From the NCBI RefSeq assembly GCF_001542405.1, contig NZ_LNCD01000092.1:28269-92268 (forward strand): a DNA stretch of 64,000 nt, read 5' to 3'. How positions within the stretch are numbered: position 1 is the stretch's first letter; every line of letters starts with the position of its first letter. This document shows, in pieces, positions 1 through 9,253 of this stretch. This DNA is from Rhizobium altiplani. Its GTDB lineage: Bacteria > Pseudomonadota > Alphaproteobacteria > Rhizobiales > Rhizobiaceae. The notes below the pieces were generated by a model. That model had not been told where the DNA came from and ran no database searches. It saw only the letters and a list, made by a program, of their open reading frames with translations. The position numbers and the translations under genes were made by a program.

Positions 1-454
1 GATCTTCCGCCTGAAACACACTGACGCCTTCGAACTCGCCGGTTTTCCAAGCAAAGACCGCGTCCTCGAATATCTGCGGGAAGGCGTCGGCGCTCTTCGG
101 GTTGCCATACCATTTCGCGACGATCCTCATGATCTTGGCGAACATCACCGTTCCCATGCGCAGGTTCTGGCAAGCATCGACCAAATCTGGTTTGAGATCG
201 GCCGGGTCCTTGACGCCCACACCGGCCGGAAACTGCGTTAGACCGACACGAACGACAGCCTTGCCGGCATATTGGCGCACGATGTCCATCGCCTCGTCTG
301 GGGATCTGGCCTTCGGCACGAGGATCAACCGCCCACCGGAGCGGACGGTCACGGCGAGTGGATCGGCAGACGCCGCCGCCGTGACGAACTGCTCGACGAT
401 CGCGGGTTTCAGTGAAGGGTCGGCGCAGTCTTTGATCAGGGCGGCGTCGAGCAT
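1..454 (-). CDS. traH: Conjugal transfer protein TraH (C-terminus off window)
   Basis: Reading the minus strand from the ATG at 454 gives an open frame of 151 codons that runs off the left edge. It starts MLDAALIKDCADPSL and contains a WYGNPKSADAFPQIFEDA segment, which I recognise as TraH of the Agrobacterium/Rhizobium traAFBH operon. The gene lies 15 bp downstream of traB in the same direction, as in Ti plasmids. TraH is a small accessory protein of the conjugation operon whose exact biochemical role is not established. Only the C-terminal end is missing. Identification rests on sequence memory and on gene order. Confidence 0.8.
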   Translation of the reverse strand, partial: MLDAALIKDCADPSLKPAIVEQFVTAAASADPLAVTVRSGGRLILVPKARSPDEAMDIVRQYAGKAVVRVGLTQFPAGVGVKDPADLKPDLVDACQNLRMGTVMFAKIMRIVAKWYGNPKSADAFPQIFEDAVFAWKTGEFEGVSVFQAED

Positions 455-469
455 GGGGCCTCCTCGGCA

Positions 470-1633
470 TCACGTGTTGAAAGAAAAAACGAGCGGTTTG
501 GAAAACAGCTTTGCCCAGGCGGCGGTGCTGGCCCGCTGGATGGCCACGATAGACGTTCCCTTAGTCCACCAGCCGTTGCCGACCGCAACAATTACATCGG
601 GATCACCGAGCATCGATTCCAAGGCCGGCCAGACGAGCAGTTGCTCGTAGCAGATCAGCACCACCACCCGGCCGGATCCAACCGCCACGACCGGGTTCGC
701 AAAAACGTGCGCTTTCGAGCCGGCGTTACCGCCGAAGAGCGGCTCCCAAGGCTGCCACATCGAGCCGGGAACGGGCATCCGTTCCCGATAGAGGATCCGA
801 CTGTCACCCGCAGATATCGCGACAACCACGTTATCGTATCCGACCGCGTCGACGACTGCAGCACCCGCCAGGACGGTCACGTCATGTCCGGCCAGCGCAC
901 GTTTCCAAAGCCGTTCGACCGTCGACGTCCAGAAGCCCAAGGCACTCTCGGGAAGGACGATGATTCGAGAACCGCCCGACGCTCGTTCGGTGACCGTTGT
1001 AATTAGATCACGGTGGCGGGCCATGCTGGTGTCCCGCCCGAGCGACGCACCAAATTCGAGATCGACGCCCCGCCAGGCTTCCGGTAGCTTCGGTTCGGTC
1101 CAGAATGCGGCGGACCAGAGCCAACAGCCCGTAAGGCCTATGGCCACAGCTGGCCAGAGGCGGGAAACGAGGCCTGCCAGGCCGGCTGTCATGGCGGCCA
1201 GTCCCAACCATCCCCATCCCGGAAACAAGACGCCTGCGGCCGTGATGGGATGCGCCCACCCGGTAATGCCGAAAGGGGGGACTGCCATCAGGACGGCCGC
1301 CAGAAGATAGCGGCCCGGATGAGGGCCAGTCTCCTTCGCCCATAGCAGCGCATGCACCGCCACAAAACTTGCGGAGGCAGCCAGCCACAGCAGCAGGCCC
1401 CGCCAGATATCCGCGGCATAGAACGTGGCCACACCTTGCGGCAGGCCGCGCGACGCCGACAGGAAATATGCGGCGGAAACCAACGTTGCCGTCAATCTCG
1501 TTTTCGACAGCGACCAGAGGACTGGAAAGCCGAGCGCCAGCGGCAACAACAGAACTTGGCCGCTCCATGCCACCGTTCCGACGCCGACCGAAGCGATGGT
1601 AAGCAACGCTGGACAACCCCAATTATGGCGCAT
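470..1633 (-). CDS. traB: Conjugal transfer protein TraB (nitrilase-fold membrane protein)
   Basis: This 387-residue protein has several hydrophobic segments in the N-terminal half (roughly residues 1-170), followed by a carbon-nitrogen hydrolase-like domain. That domain shows IIVLPESALGFW (catalytic Glu region) and VVVLICYEQLLVWP (the Cys-Glu-Gln nitrilase nucleophile region). This matches TraB of Agrobacterium-type plasmids, which raises transfer efficiency and resembles apolipoprotein N-acyltransferase in layout. Its start overlaps the traF end by 11 bp, so the two genes are probably translationally coupled. The family is clear; the substrate is unknown. Confidence 0.88.
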   Translation of the reverse strand: MRHNWGCPALLTIASVGVGTVAWSGQVLLLPLALGFPVLWSLSKTRLTATLVSAAYFLSASRGLPQGVATFYAADIWRGLLLWLAASASFVAVHALLWAKETGPHPGRYLLAAVLMAVPPFGITGWAHPITAAGVLFPGWGWLGLAAMTAGLAGLVSRLWPAVAIGLTGCWLWSAAFWTEPKLPEAWRGVDLEFGASLGRDTSMARHRDLITTVTERASGGSRIIVLPESALGFWTSTVERLWKRALAGHDVTVLAGAAVVDAVGYDNVVVAISAGDSRILYRERMPVPGSMWQPWEPLFGGNAGSKAHVFANPVVAVGSGRVVVLICYEQLLVWPALESMLGDPDVIVAVGNGWWTKGTSIVAIQRASTAAWAKLFSKPLVFSFNT

Positions 1634-2189
1634 AAGTCAGCACCTGACGCGCCAGACCGAGAATGCCTAATGCCGGCACAGGCCCGAAGTAACGGGAGTC
1701 AAACGAGCCGGCGAACGATGAATGCAGGAAGACCTCACCGCGCGGCACCACGCCGCCGGCAAACCGTGTCAGCGGCCGACCTTCTCCGTCTTTTTCGGCG
1801 ACAGCGGAAGCACGAACGAGGCGTCGATCGACGGTCACCTCGGCCGCGATCTCGACCTGCTGGCCGGCGACCGCGACCACCGACTTGATCAGCGGCGCGA
1901 AGTGGCCGGGGCAAAGACCGGCGCGGAGATAGCCCCGCGCTCTCGCTACGCGCGTAGCGGCTGTATCCGGAGGGCAGATGAACACCAGGTCGCCCACACC
2001 AGGCGATCGGTTGAGTGGGACAATCCGCCAGACGCCGAGCGGCTCGCTCGGGGTCAAGTTGATGCGATAGCCGCCGAATAAACCGGCCAGCCCGACGACT
2101 ACGACGGCGGCAGCCGACACCGACAGAGTGATAGCAGCTTGTCGTCGCTGCGCCATCGCTCGCACGCGTGTTGGAACGGGAAGCGTCAT
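1623..2189 (-). CDS. traF: Conjugal transfer signal peptidase TraF (S26 family)
   Basis: The 188-residue protein has one N-terminal membrane segment (about 19-40) and then the S26 signal-peptidase fold: Ser48 in LTPSEPLGVW, Lys102 in LIKSVVAVAG and Asp164 in FDSRYFGP. These correspond to the Ser, Lys and Asp of the RP4 TraF peptidase. TraF homologues process and cyclise the TrbC pilin of the mating apparatus. The start overlaps traA by 4 bp (ATGA) and the end overlaps traB, so traA-traF-traB is a tightly coupled operon. All expected catalytic residues are present. Confidence 0.9.
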   Translation of the reverse strand: MTLPVPTRVRAMAQRRQAAITLSVSAAAVVVVGLAGLFGGYRINLTPSEPLGVWRIVPLNRSPGVGDLVFICPPDTAATRVARARGYLRAGLCPGHFAPLIKSVVAVAGQQVEIAAEVTVDRRLVRASAVAEKDGEGRPLTRFAGGVVPRGEVFLHSSFAGSFDSRYFGPVPALGILGLARQVLTYAP

Positions 2190-5100
2190 TTGAGCGAGAG
2201 CCCCTGGCTCCTGGTTTGCCGCAGCGTCTCGGCCTGCTTCAACGCTTCGGTCGTGCGTTCATGCGCGGAAAGTTGCTGCATCGTCCGCATAAAGCTCCAG
2301 GCGGATTGCACCTCCGCCTTCTGGCCGAGAGACATGGTTGAGGTCACTGACTGGAAGGTCTGACCTGTCGTGTCCTTGGCGGCGAGCGGCAAGAACGTGC
2401 GTTCGCCGAAACGGGCCGATACGGCTCTCGCGAAGCCTTCGAGTTCTGCTTTCACCATTTTGTCGGCGAGCGCGTATTCGAGGCCTAAGGGAAGGTCGTT
2501 GCAATCGATGGCGTCACGCACGCGTTCGAGCGTCTGCTTTGCCGCCAGCGACAGTGCCGGAATGTCGAGAGAGACCTTCAAGCGGACGGCGCGCTCCTCG
2601 GCTTCATATTTGTGTTCTGCCTCCTTGCGCTGACGCAGATAGCGTTCCAAGTTCCGGGCAAGCGCTGGCGCATTGGTGACGGCCTTCTCACGGACCTGCT
2701 TGTCCGCGCTGCCAACAAGAGGGCCGGTCTCGCCTTTCAGCCCACCAAAGGTCTCCGGCGCGGAACCGAGCTTGGCGATCGTAGATTTCGAGGGCGCCTC
2801 GTTCTTCAGCATCGCATTGACGTTGACAGCTTTGAACGCGTCTTCCGGCTGAGCGTAGACGAGATGGAAGCGCGCTGAGACTTCCTCCCATTGCTTCTTC
2901 AAGCCGGGGTCGGCGGCAAGTCGGTCTTCGACGGCCTGTTCCAGCGATTTTGGGAACGTGGTGACGCCCGATACCATGGGTTTTGCCTCCTTGATGCTGT
3001 GCGATCGAGTGGTCTTGGCCGCGCGGGCGGACAGAGCAAGCCTGCTGGCGATCGCCGCCAGACGCGCGCCAAGCTCGGTGAGCTTCGACTCTTGCCGGAC
3101 CGCCCATTCGAGCCGGTCGCGAACGACCGTGCGTGCGACGTTAATGAGGTGAAGGCCACGAGCCTCGGCGAAGCGAAGGGCTTGGGCGTAGAAGCGGCCG
3201 CTTGCATAATCGAGCGTCGTTTCTTTGGCTTGTCTGCGCGACAGGATCGGGATCAGTCCGCCTACCTTGGCGAAGGATCGGCGGCCGTAGTAGAGACCTA
3301 GGTCCTCACGGTGACGAGTCATGGCCACGTAGGTGAGATGGCGGTCAAGCGACAGGGACGCCAGCACCTTCACCCGATCGACGGTGGCACCCTGGCTCTT
3401 ATGGATCGTGGTGGCATAGCCGTGATCGAGATTTGCATAGAAGCGTTGCTCGACCGTGACCTGGCTGCGATGTTCGCCTTCTCCGACTTCCGCGACGATA
3501 CGCCCGGGCGCCGCTTCAAGGACCTTGGCCAGCATGCCGTTCTTGATCCCGAGCGAACTCTCGTTCTTTAGGAACACGATCTGGTCACCGGCTGCGAAAT
3601 TTCGGTGACCGTCTTCGGTTCGGAAAGCAAAACCGTCGGCGACGAGGCCGCGTTCGACGAGCTTTGCGCGAGCCATGTCGTTGAGCATTCGGACGTCACG
3701 GCGCAAGTGCGCAAGAATGAGACTCGACTTTTGCGGATCATAGTCGCGGTTCCAATCGGCAATCAGCGCCTGCACGACATCGGCCTTGAGATCGGCTCCG
3801 CTGACGCGGCCCTGGGCGCGATAGGCTTCGACAGCTCTTCCGATATTGCCGCGGGCCAGATCAAGCGACGCGTCGCGCATCCACTGCTCGCGCTGGCGAT
3901 AGATGGTTTCGAGTTCGCCATAGCCGATGCGGTCGGCAATGGCGCGGAAGGCCGCACCCGCTTCGATCGGCTGAAGCTGTTCCGGATCTCCGACAAGGAC
4001 GAGTTTGGCGCCGGACTTCGTCGCTGCTTCGACGAACAGCGCCATCTGCCGCGACGACACCATGCCCGCTTCATCAAGAACGAATACTGTCTTGTCGTCC
4101 AGCTGATTGCGACCTTGGTTCCAGCGCAGTTCCCAGGATGACAGCGTGCGGGAGACGATACCGGCTTCCTTCTCCAGGCCCTCAGCGGCCTTGCCCGCAA
4201 GCGCCCCGCCAACGACGCGATAACCGGCGGCTTCCCAGGCCTCGCGCGCGGCTTTCATCATCGTCGTCTTGCCCGCGCCTGCACGTCCGATCACAGCAGC
4301 GATGCGCTCGCCTCCGGTAACATGTGCGATCGCCGCCTTCTGCTCGTCCGAGAGGCGCAGGTGACGGGCGAAGACCGCGTCCCGCACCGCGTCCGCCACG
4401 CTGTGAGAGGAGCGTTGATCCAACCAAATCGACCGACTGGCCATTTCCGCTTCTAGCCGGATGAGGTCGCGCGTCGTGTATTTCGCCGGCACGCGTAGAC
4501 CGCTTGAAAATTCGATCCGCTCGCGTTCAAGCCGGAGCGTCTCGGGGCTCTGCAGGATCCTTGCCATCAGATTTTGGAAGAGGTCGGCGTCGTCAATGTA
4601 GCGGTGGAGGATCTTGGCAACGTCACGTTCGTCGAAGACGCTCTTCTCCCGGGTGATCAGGTCGAGCACCAGTTCGGGACGGCGCTGAATGCGGCGGGCG
4701 TTTTCCGCCCGGCGCCCCTCCTGCAGCTCCATCCGCTCCAGCGAAGGGTCCCGCTCGGCCTCCGCCGACTTCCTTTCGATCGCCTTGACGCCGACGCCGA
4801 GGTGAATGGTCGGCTCGAGTTCGATCCCCTGCTTCTCGAAGGAACGGCCGTCGACGCGGAGATCGAGTCCGGCACGCGCCAGGTGTCGGTTCTGACAGGC
4901 AAACCAGCCGTCGCGAAAGACATTGAAATCATCGAGGCTACCGGCCCAGAGCTCGTAGACGATCTTGCCGGCATCGTTGCGCACCGGCGTGCCGTCAGGG
5001 CCGGTCACTGCGACCTTCTTGGCGCCGAACCCGTCTTCGGTCAGCGGCCGAAGCGTCGTCATCAGGTGCACATGCGGATTGCCTGGCGCATCGTGATAGA

Positions 5101-5521
5101 CCCAGTCCGCCACCATCCCCTTCGATGTGATGTGCAGCTCGACGAAATCCCTCACGAGTTCGATATTCTGCGCGGTCGAGAGTTCCACCGGCAGCCCAAC
5201 GGTCACGTCCTTGGCAAGCTGGGCATCGACACGCTTCTCGAAAGTTTCGACGCTATTCCAGAAGGCCTCGCACGCCCCGGAGACGGAGCGATCGGCAATC
5301 ATCGCCCGGAGCCATTTCGGTGCATCAGCCGGGATCACGAACTCTTCGTGCAGCAAGCCTTGCTTGCGTGTGTAGTCGATCGTGCGGGCCTCCCGCTCGT
5401 ACTCCATCTTGGCGCAATGCCGGTAGGCCGCCGACAGCACGGCGCTGCGGCCGGAGCCGCGGGCGACGATGCTGACGGAGAAATGAGGCACGGCCACGGC
5501 GGAGTTCTTTCCCGATTGCAA
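2186..5521 (-). CDS. traA: Relaxase/helicase TraA (MobA/MobL-type)
   Basis: The 1111-residue protein is the DNA-processing enzyme of conjugation. The N-terminal relaxase domain (about 1-250) follows the MobA/MobL pattern, with the metal-binding HVHLMTTLRPL motif near residue 150. A helicase domain follows, with Walker A GRAGAGKTT near residue 410, a VFVLDEAGM Walker B-type motif and a VGDPEQLQPI motif. The length matches TraA of Ti-type plasmids. It nicks at oriT and unwinds the transferred strand. The gene reads away from the oriT immediately upstream (5577-5611). No frameshift or missing motif was seen. Confidence 0.95.
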   Translation of the reverse strand: MQSGKNSAVAVPHFSVSIVARGSGRSAVLSAAYRHCAKMEYEREARTIDYTRKQGLLHEEFVIPADAPKWLRAMIADRSVSGACEAFWNSVETFEKRVDAQLAKDVTVGLPVELSTAQNIELVRDFVELHITSKGMVADWVYHDAPGNPHVHLMTTLRPLTEDGFGAKKVAVTGPDGTPVRNDAGKIVYELWAGSLDDFNVFRDGWFACQNRHLARAGLDLRVDGRSFEKQGIELEPTIHLGVGVKAIERKSAEAERDPSLERMELQEGRRAENARRIQRRPELVLDLITREKSVFDERDVAKILHRYIDDADLFQNLMARILQSPETLRLERERIEFSSGLRVPAKYTTRDLIRLEAEMASRSIWLDQRSSHSVADAVRDAVFARHLRLSDEQKAAIAHVTGGERIAAVIGRAGAGKTTMMKAAREAWEAAGYRVVGGALAGKAAEGLEKEAGIVSRTLSSWELRWNQGRNQLDDKTVFVLDEAGMVSSRQMALFVEAATKSGAKLVLVGDPEQLQPIEAGAAFRAIADRIGYGELETIYRQREQWMRDASLDLARGNIGRAVEAYRAQGRVSGADLKADVVQALIADWNRDYDPQKSSLILAHLRRDVRMLNDMARAKLVERGLVADGFAFRTEDGHRNFAAGDQIVFLKNESSLGIKNGMLAKVLEAAPGRIVAEVGEGEHRSQVTVEQRFYANLDHGYATTIHKSQGATVDRVKVLASLSLDRHLTYVAMTRHREDLGLYYGRRSFAKVGGLIPILSRRQAKETTLDYASGRFYAQALRFAEARGLHLINVARTVVRDRLEWAVRQESKLTELGARLAAIASRLALSARAAKTTRSHSIKEAKPMVSGVTTFPKSLEQAVEDRLAADPGLKKQWEEVSARFHLVYAQPEDAFKAVNVNAMLKNEAPSKSTIAKLGSAPETFGGLKGETGPLVGSADKQVREKAVTNAPALARNLERYLRQRKEAEHKYEAEERAVRLKVSLDIPALSLAAKQTLERVRDAIDCNDLPLGLEYALADKMVKAELEGFARAVSARFGERTFLPLAAKDTTGQTFQSVTSTMSLGQKAEVQSAWSFMRTMQQLSAHERTTEALKQAETLRQTRSQGLSLK

Positions 5522-5569
5522 GCAAAATCAACATGTTCGGCAGCGAGATCGGCCCCGCCGGGGCGCTCT

Positions 5570-5620
5570 CAAAAGAACGTCGCGCCAGCGACGTATAATT
5601 GCGCCCTTCGGATGCCGCTC
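5570..5620. other. oriT: Origin of transfer (oriT), Ti/RSF1010-like
   Basis: The traA-traC intergenic region holds a perfect inverted repeat (ACGTCGC-GCCA-GCGACGT, 5577-5594) directly followed by TATAATTGCGCCCTTCG. The TGCGCCCT core matches the nick region of RSF1010-type and Agrobacterium Ti-plasmid origins. The position between the divergent traA and traC genes is the standard one. Nicking is inferred to occur in or next to the TGCGCCCT core. No LuxR/TraR-type tra box was recognised in 5522-5754. Confidence 0.85.
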
Positions 5621-5754
5621 TTGCCGAGCGGCCGGGATCATCCACGAAAGCATCGCCCTTGGCGATTGTAGGATTAACAGTAGTGCGTTCCACACCGACG
5701 TCCGGAAGATGGGGTCCGAGAGACAAGTTTTCGCACCCAAGGAGCTATCCGGAC

Positions 5755-6051
5755 ATGAAGAAGCCATCCTCGAAAATCCGCGACGAAATCGCCAGGCTCC
5801 AGGAGCAGTTGAAGCTCGCCGAAACCCGGGAGGCCGAACGCATCGGCCGGATCGCGCTTAAAGCCGGTCTCGGTGAGATCGAGATCGACGAGGGTGAACT
5901 GCAGGCAGCATTCGAGGATCTGGTGAAACGCTTTCGCGGGGGCAAGGCCCGTACGACCGGAGGGAAGGGGGCAGGCGGCGCAGGCGACGGCAGCACGCCC
6001 ACCGCGCAGAACCCGCCTGGCGCGGCTGAGGGCAGGACTGGCGAGGCTTGA
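5755..6051 (+). CDS. traC: Conjugal transfer protein TraC
   Basis: The ATG at 5755 follows an AAGGAG ribosome binding site at 5739-5744; the open frame extends upstream to 5599, but that part covers oriT and is not expected to be coding. The 98-residue product starts MKKPSSKIRDEIARLQEQLK, has a short coiled-coil-like N-terminus and a low-complexity Gly/Ala/Thr tail. It matches TraC of Ti plasmids, an accessory DNA-processing protein thought to act with TraA and TraD at oriT. traD begins 4 bp after its stop codon. Confidence 0.85.
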   Translation: MKKPSSKIRDEIARLQEQLKLAETREAERIGRIALKAGLGEIEIDEGELQAAFEDLVKRFRGGKARTTGGKGAGGAGDGSTPTAQNPPGAAEGRTGEA

Positions 6052-6055
6052 GCGG

Positions 6056-6271
6056 ATGCGAAGATCGACGACTTCAGATGCCCGCAAGAAGGACACACGC
6101 GAAAAGATCGAACTCGGCGGTCTGATCGTCAAGGCGGGGCTGCGCTACGAGAAGCGGGCGCTGCTGCTTGGGCTCCTCATCGATGCCGCCGCGCGGCTGA
6201 AGGGAGACGCACAGGAGCGCTCACGGCTTGCCGCACTCGGTGCTGAAGCGTTCGGAGAGAGAGATGACTAG
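6056..6271 (+). CDS. traD: Conjugal transfer protein TraD
   Basis: This 71-residue basic protein (MRRSTTSDARKKDTREKIEL) has the GGLIVKAGLRYEKRALLLGLL core typical of the small TraD proteins of Agrobacterium/Rhizobium plasmids. It is not the E. coli TraD coupling protein. It sits between traC (4 bp gap) and traG (8 bp overlap), so the three genes are one transcription unit. It probably helps assemble the relaxosome. Confidence 0.85.
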   Translation: MRRSTTSDARKKDTREKIELGGLIVKAGLRYEKRALLLGLLIDAAARLKGDAQERSRLAALGAEAFGERDD

Positions 6272-8186
6272 GATCCTGCTGCTCGTTGCACCCTGCGCGT
6301 TGATGATGCTGACGGCCATCGGCATGACCAGGATCGAACACTGGCTATCCCACTTCGGCAAGAGCGATGCCGCCCGGCAGATGCTCGGCCGTGCGGGCAT
6401 CGCTCTGCCCTATGTCGCCGCGTCGATCGTCGGCATCGTCTTTCTGTTTGCGAGCGCCGGCTCGGTGCGGATCAGGACGGCAGGATGGGGCGTTGTCACG
6501 GGCGCGACAGCGACGCTCGTCCTCGCGGTCCTGCGCGAGGCATCGAGGCTCTCCGCGTTTCTCGGACAAGTCCCGGCCGGCAAATCCATCTTCAACTATC
6601 TCGATCCAGCAACGACGATCGGCGCCGCCACGGTGCTGATGTCGGCGCTGTTGGGCACGCGGGTGGCGATTGCCGGCAACGCCGCGTTCGCAAGGCCCGA
6701 GCCCAAGCGCATCGTTGGAAAACGGGCGGTGCATGGCGAGGCCGACTGGATGAAATTATCGCAAGCAGAAAAGCTTTTTGCCGAGAGCGGCGGCATCGTC
6801 ATCGGCGAGCGCTACCGGGTCGACCGGGATAGCAGCGCGGCACACTCGTTTCGCGCTGACAGCGCCGAGACCTGGGGAGCGGGTGGTAAGTCGCCGCTGC
6901 TTTGCTTCGATGGCTCGTTCGGCTCATCGCACGGCATCGTGTTCGCCGGATCCGGTGGTTTCAAGACGACATCAGTCACGATCCCGACGGCGCTAAAATG
7001 GGGTGGCGCCCTCGTTGTTCTCGATCCTTCGAACGAGGTTGCGCCAATGGTATCGAAGCACCGTGGCGACGCCAACCGCGACGTCTTCGTGCTCGATCCG
7101 AAACACTCAGAAATCGGCTTCAACGCGCTCGACTGGATCGGCCGGTTCGGGGGAACCAAAGAGGAGGATATCGCCTCCGTCGCGTCGTGGATCATGAGCG
7201 ATAGCGGTGGCGCGCGTGGCGTCCGTGACGACTTCTTTCGCGCCTCGGCCTTGCAATTACTCACTGCGCTGATTGCTGACACTTGCCTCTCCGGCCACAC
7301 GCCGGAAAACGACCAGACACTCCGGCAAGTGCGCAAGAACTTGTCCGAGCCGGAGCCCCAGCTGCGCCAGCGGCTGCAGGAAATCTATGACAATTCAAGT
7401 TCGGATTTCGTAAAGGAGAATGTCGCGGCCTTCGTTAACATGACGCCGGAAACATTCTCGGGCGTTTACGCCAACGCGGTCAAGGAAACCCACTGGCTGT
7501 CCTACCCGAACTACGCCGCCCTGGTCTCGGGCAAGACCTTTACGACGGGTGATCTTGCAGATGGAAAAACGGACGTGTTCATCAACGTAGATCTCAAGGC
7601 ATTGGAGACGCATGCGGGCTTGGCGCGCGTCATCATCGGTTCGTTTCTGAACGCCATCTACAACCGCAACGGCGAGATGCCGGGCAGGGCGCTCTTCCTT
7701 CTCGATGAGGTGGCGCGCCTTGGATACATGCGCATCCTGGAAACCGCGCGTGACGCAGGCCGCAAATATGGAATCACGCTCACCACAATCTACCAGTCGA
7801 TCGGCCAGATGCGTGAAACCTATGGCGGCCGAGACGCGGCAAGCAAGTGGTTCGAGAGCGCAAGCTGGATTTCATTCGCCGCCATCAACGATCCCGAGAC
7901 GGCCGACTACATCTCGCGCCGCTGCGGCATGACGACCGTAGAGATCGATCAGGTCAGCCGCAGTGTCCAGTCGAAAGGATCGTCGCGCACGCGATCGAAA
8001 CAACTTGCCGCCAGACCTCTGATCCAGCCGCATGAGGTGCTGCGCATGCGTGCCGACGAGCAGATCGTCTTCACCGCCGGAAACGCGCCGCTCCGGTGTG
8101 GGCGCGCAATCTGGTTTAGGCGTGAGGACATGAAGGCATGTGTGAAGCCGAACGCGTTCTTCCGCGATACTGCGGACAAGCCGTAA
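6264..8186 (+). CDS. traG: Type IV coupling protein TraG (VirD4 family)
   Basis: The 640-residue protein has N-terminal membrane segments and a VirD4/TraG ATPase domain. Walker A is GSGGFKTTS at about 229-237, and Walker B is FLLDE at about 478-482, followed by ARLGYM. Coupling proteins hand the relaxase-DNA complex to the type IV secretion channel at the inner membrane. I chose the ATG at 6264, which overlaps the traD end by 8 bp, over an upstream in-frame start at 6228, because family members begin at this point. No mating-pair (trb) genes are in the window, so the channel must be encoded elsewhere. Confidence 0.93.
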   Translation: MTRILLLVAPCALMMLTAIGMTRIEHWLSHFGKSDAARQMLGRAGIALPYVAASIVGIVFLFASAGSVRIRTAGWGVVTGATATLVLAVLREASRLSAFLGQVPAGKSIFNYLDPATTIGAATVLMSALLGTRVAIAGNAAFARPEPKRIVGKRAVHGEADWMKLSQAEKLFAESGGIVIGERYRVDRDSSAAHSFRADSAETWGAGGKSPLLCFDGSFGSSHGIVFAGSGGFKTTSVTIPTALKWGGALVVLDPSNEVAPMVSKHRGDANRDVFVLDPKHSEIGFNALDWIGRFGGTKEEDIASVASWIMSDSGGARGVRDDFFRASALQLLTALIADTCLSGHTPENDQTLRQVRKNLSEPEPQLRQRLQEIYDNSSSDFVKENVAAFVNMTPETFSGVYANAVKETHWLSYPNYAALVSGKTFTTGDLADGKTDVFINVDLKALETHAGLARVIIGSFLNAIYNRNGEMPGRALFLLDEVARLGYMRILETARDAGRKYGITLTTIYQSIGQMRETYGGRDAASKWFESASWISFAAINDPETADYISRRCGMTTVEIDQVSRSVQSKGSSRTRSKQLAARPLIQPHEVLRMRADEQIVFTAGNAPLRCGRAIWFRREDMKACVKPNAFFRDTADKP

Positions 8187-8192
8187 GATCGG

Positions 8193-8420
8193 TCAAGTCG
8201 CATCGGCGGGCGGCCCGTCCAGCAGCCCATCGAAGACTTCGAGCAGCGCGTTGGTAATCGCCTGCCCCAGAGCATTGCCTGCAGTACGGAGATCATCCTC
8301 CGTGCCGTCACGCGCGGCCTGGGCAAGCTCGAAGCCCTGCTCGCCGACAATCTGTTTGGCGACTTCGATTGCCCAGAGACCGAAGTCGCCGCGGCTTCCA
8401 ATTTGAACCGTATCGTCCAT
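8193..8420 (-). CDS. Hypothetical small protein
   Basis: The ATG at 8420 is preceded on the minus strand by AAAGGTTG at good spacing. The 75-residue product (MDDTVQIGSRGDFGLWAIEV) is acidic, without a membrane segment, and rich in Ala/Leu helices. The frame extends upstream to 8741, but the extra N-terminus is Arg/Ser-rich and looks non-coding. It converges on traG, ending 6 bp past the traG stop. I do not recognise the family. Confidence 0.55.
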   Translation of the reverse strand: MDDTVQIGSRGDFGLWAIEVAKQIVGEQGFELAQAARDGTEDDLRTAGNALGQAITNALLEVFDGLLDGPPADAT

Positions 8421-8707
8421 GATCAACCTTTGGATATTTTTCGCGCCCATACACTCGGCTGCGACAAATGACAGTACATGAGCCATAGCGCAACGCCGAA
8501 TACCGCCTTCCGTCGCTCTTCCAGAACCCTCGGAAGAGAAAACGGCAAGATGCGTTTCGTTTGCCAGCTTGAAATCTATCCGATCGGCCGAAGGGAGGCG
8601 GGACCGACTGCGCCCCACTCCTAAACACCACCTGAGGCCGACCTGTTCATAAAGACAGATGAAACCGGGCTCGACGTAGATTGATGCAAACAGCAGAGGA
8701 CGGGCAC

Positions 8708-9253
8708 GTGGCGAAATCGAATGTGGTTCCGATGAGACCACGGCGCAAAAACAGCAGCGGGAACGATCGATATCGGCCGGAGCGAAAATTCCGAACGGGA
8801 CAGAACGGCCCGCGCAAGTCGCTGATGGGTCATCTCAGCCATCATCATTGGAGCGGGTGGTTGGCTTACCTCCGGCGGCGCTGGTGATCTCTCCGGCGTG
8901 CTGGCTCTTGCCAAGATACCGACAACGGATACGTCGCAGGCCGTTTTTCGTTGTGCGGCGAGAGCGTGCGAATGAACTGCGTCGTCGACGGCGACACTTT
9001 CTGGTTTGGGGGGAGAAAAAACCGCATGGCGGATATCGACACGCCGGAACTCAGCCCTCCTCGCTGCGAGGGGGAGCGGATCAAGGGCGAGGCGGCGAAG
9101 GCACGCCTGCTCACGCTTTTGAACGCGGGCAAGTTCTCGCTGTCATCAGGTTTGCGGGACGAGAACGAGCATGGCCGAAAACTCCGGAACGTCACGCGGG
9201 AGGGACGATCGCTCGGCGACCACCTCATCGATGAAGGTCTTGCCCGGCGCTAG
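8708..9253 (+). pseudogene. Thermonuclease-like (SNase fold) pseudogene with two frameshifts
   Basis: A GTG start at 8708 after AGAGGA begins MAKSNVVPMRPRRK in one frame. Around 8823-8825 the sense shifts by one base into WVISAIIIGAGGWLTSGGAG, a membrane segment. Near 8957 it shifts back to MNCVVDGDTFWFGGRKNRMADIDTPEL and ends DEGLARR. VVDGDTFW and IDTPEL are typical of the thermonuclease-like proteins common in rhizobia. An extra base near 8825 and a missing G in the GTGCGGCG stretch near 8957 would restore one frame. Either the gene is dead or the assembly has two errors. The C-terminus also looks a little short. Confidence 0.7.

Noticed and set aside
4574..5671. 365-codon plus-strand frame opposite traA
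   Set aside because: It is antisense to the relaxase domain and runs across oriT; no family match and no start signal.
5522..5754. TraR-type tra box between traA and traC
   Set aside because: No 18-bp dyad resembling the tra box was found; only the oriT hairpin is present.
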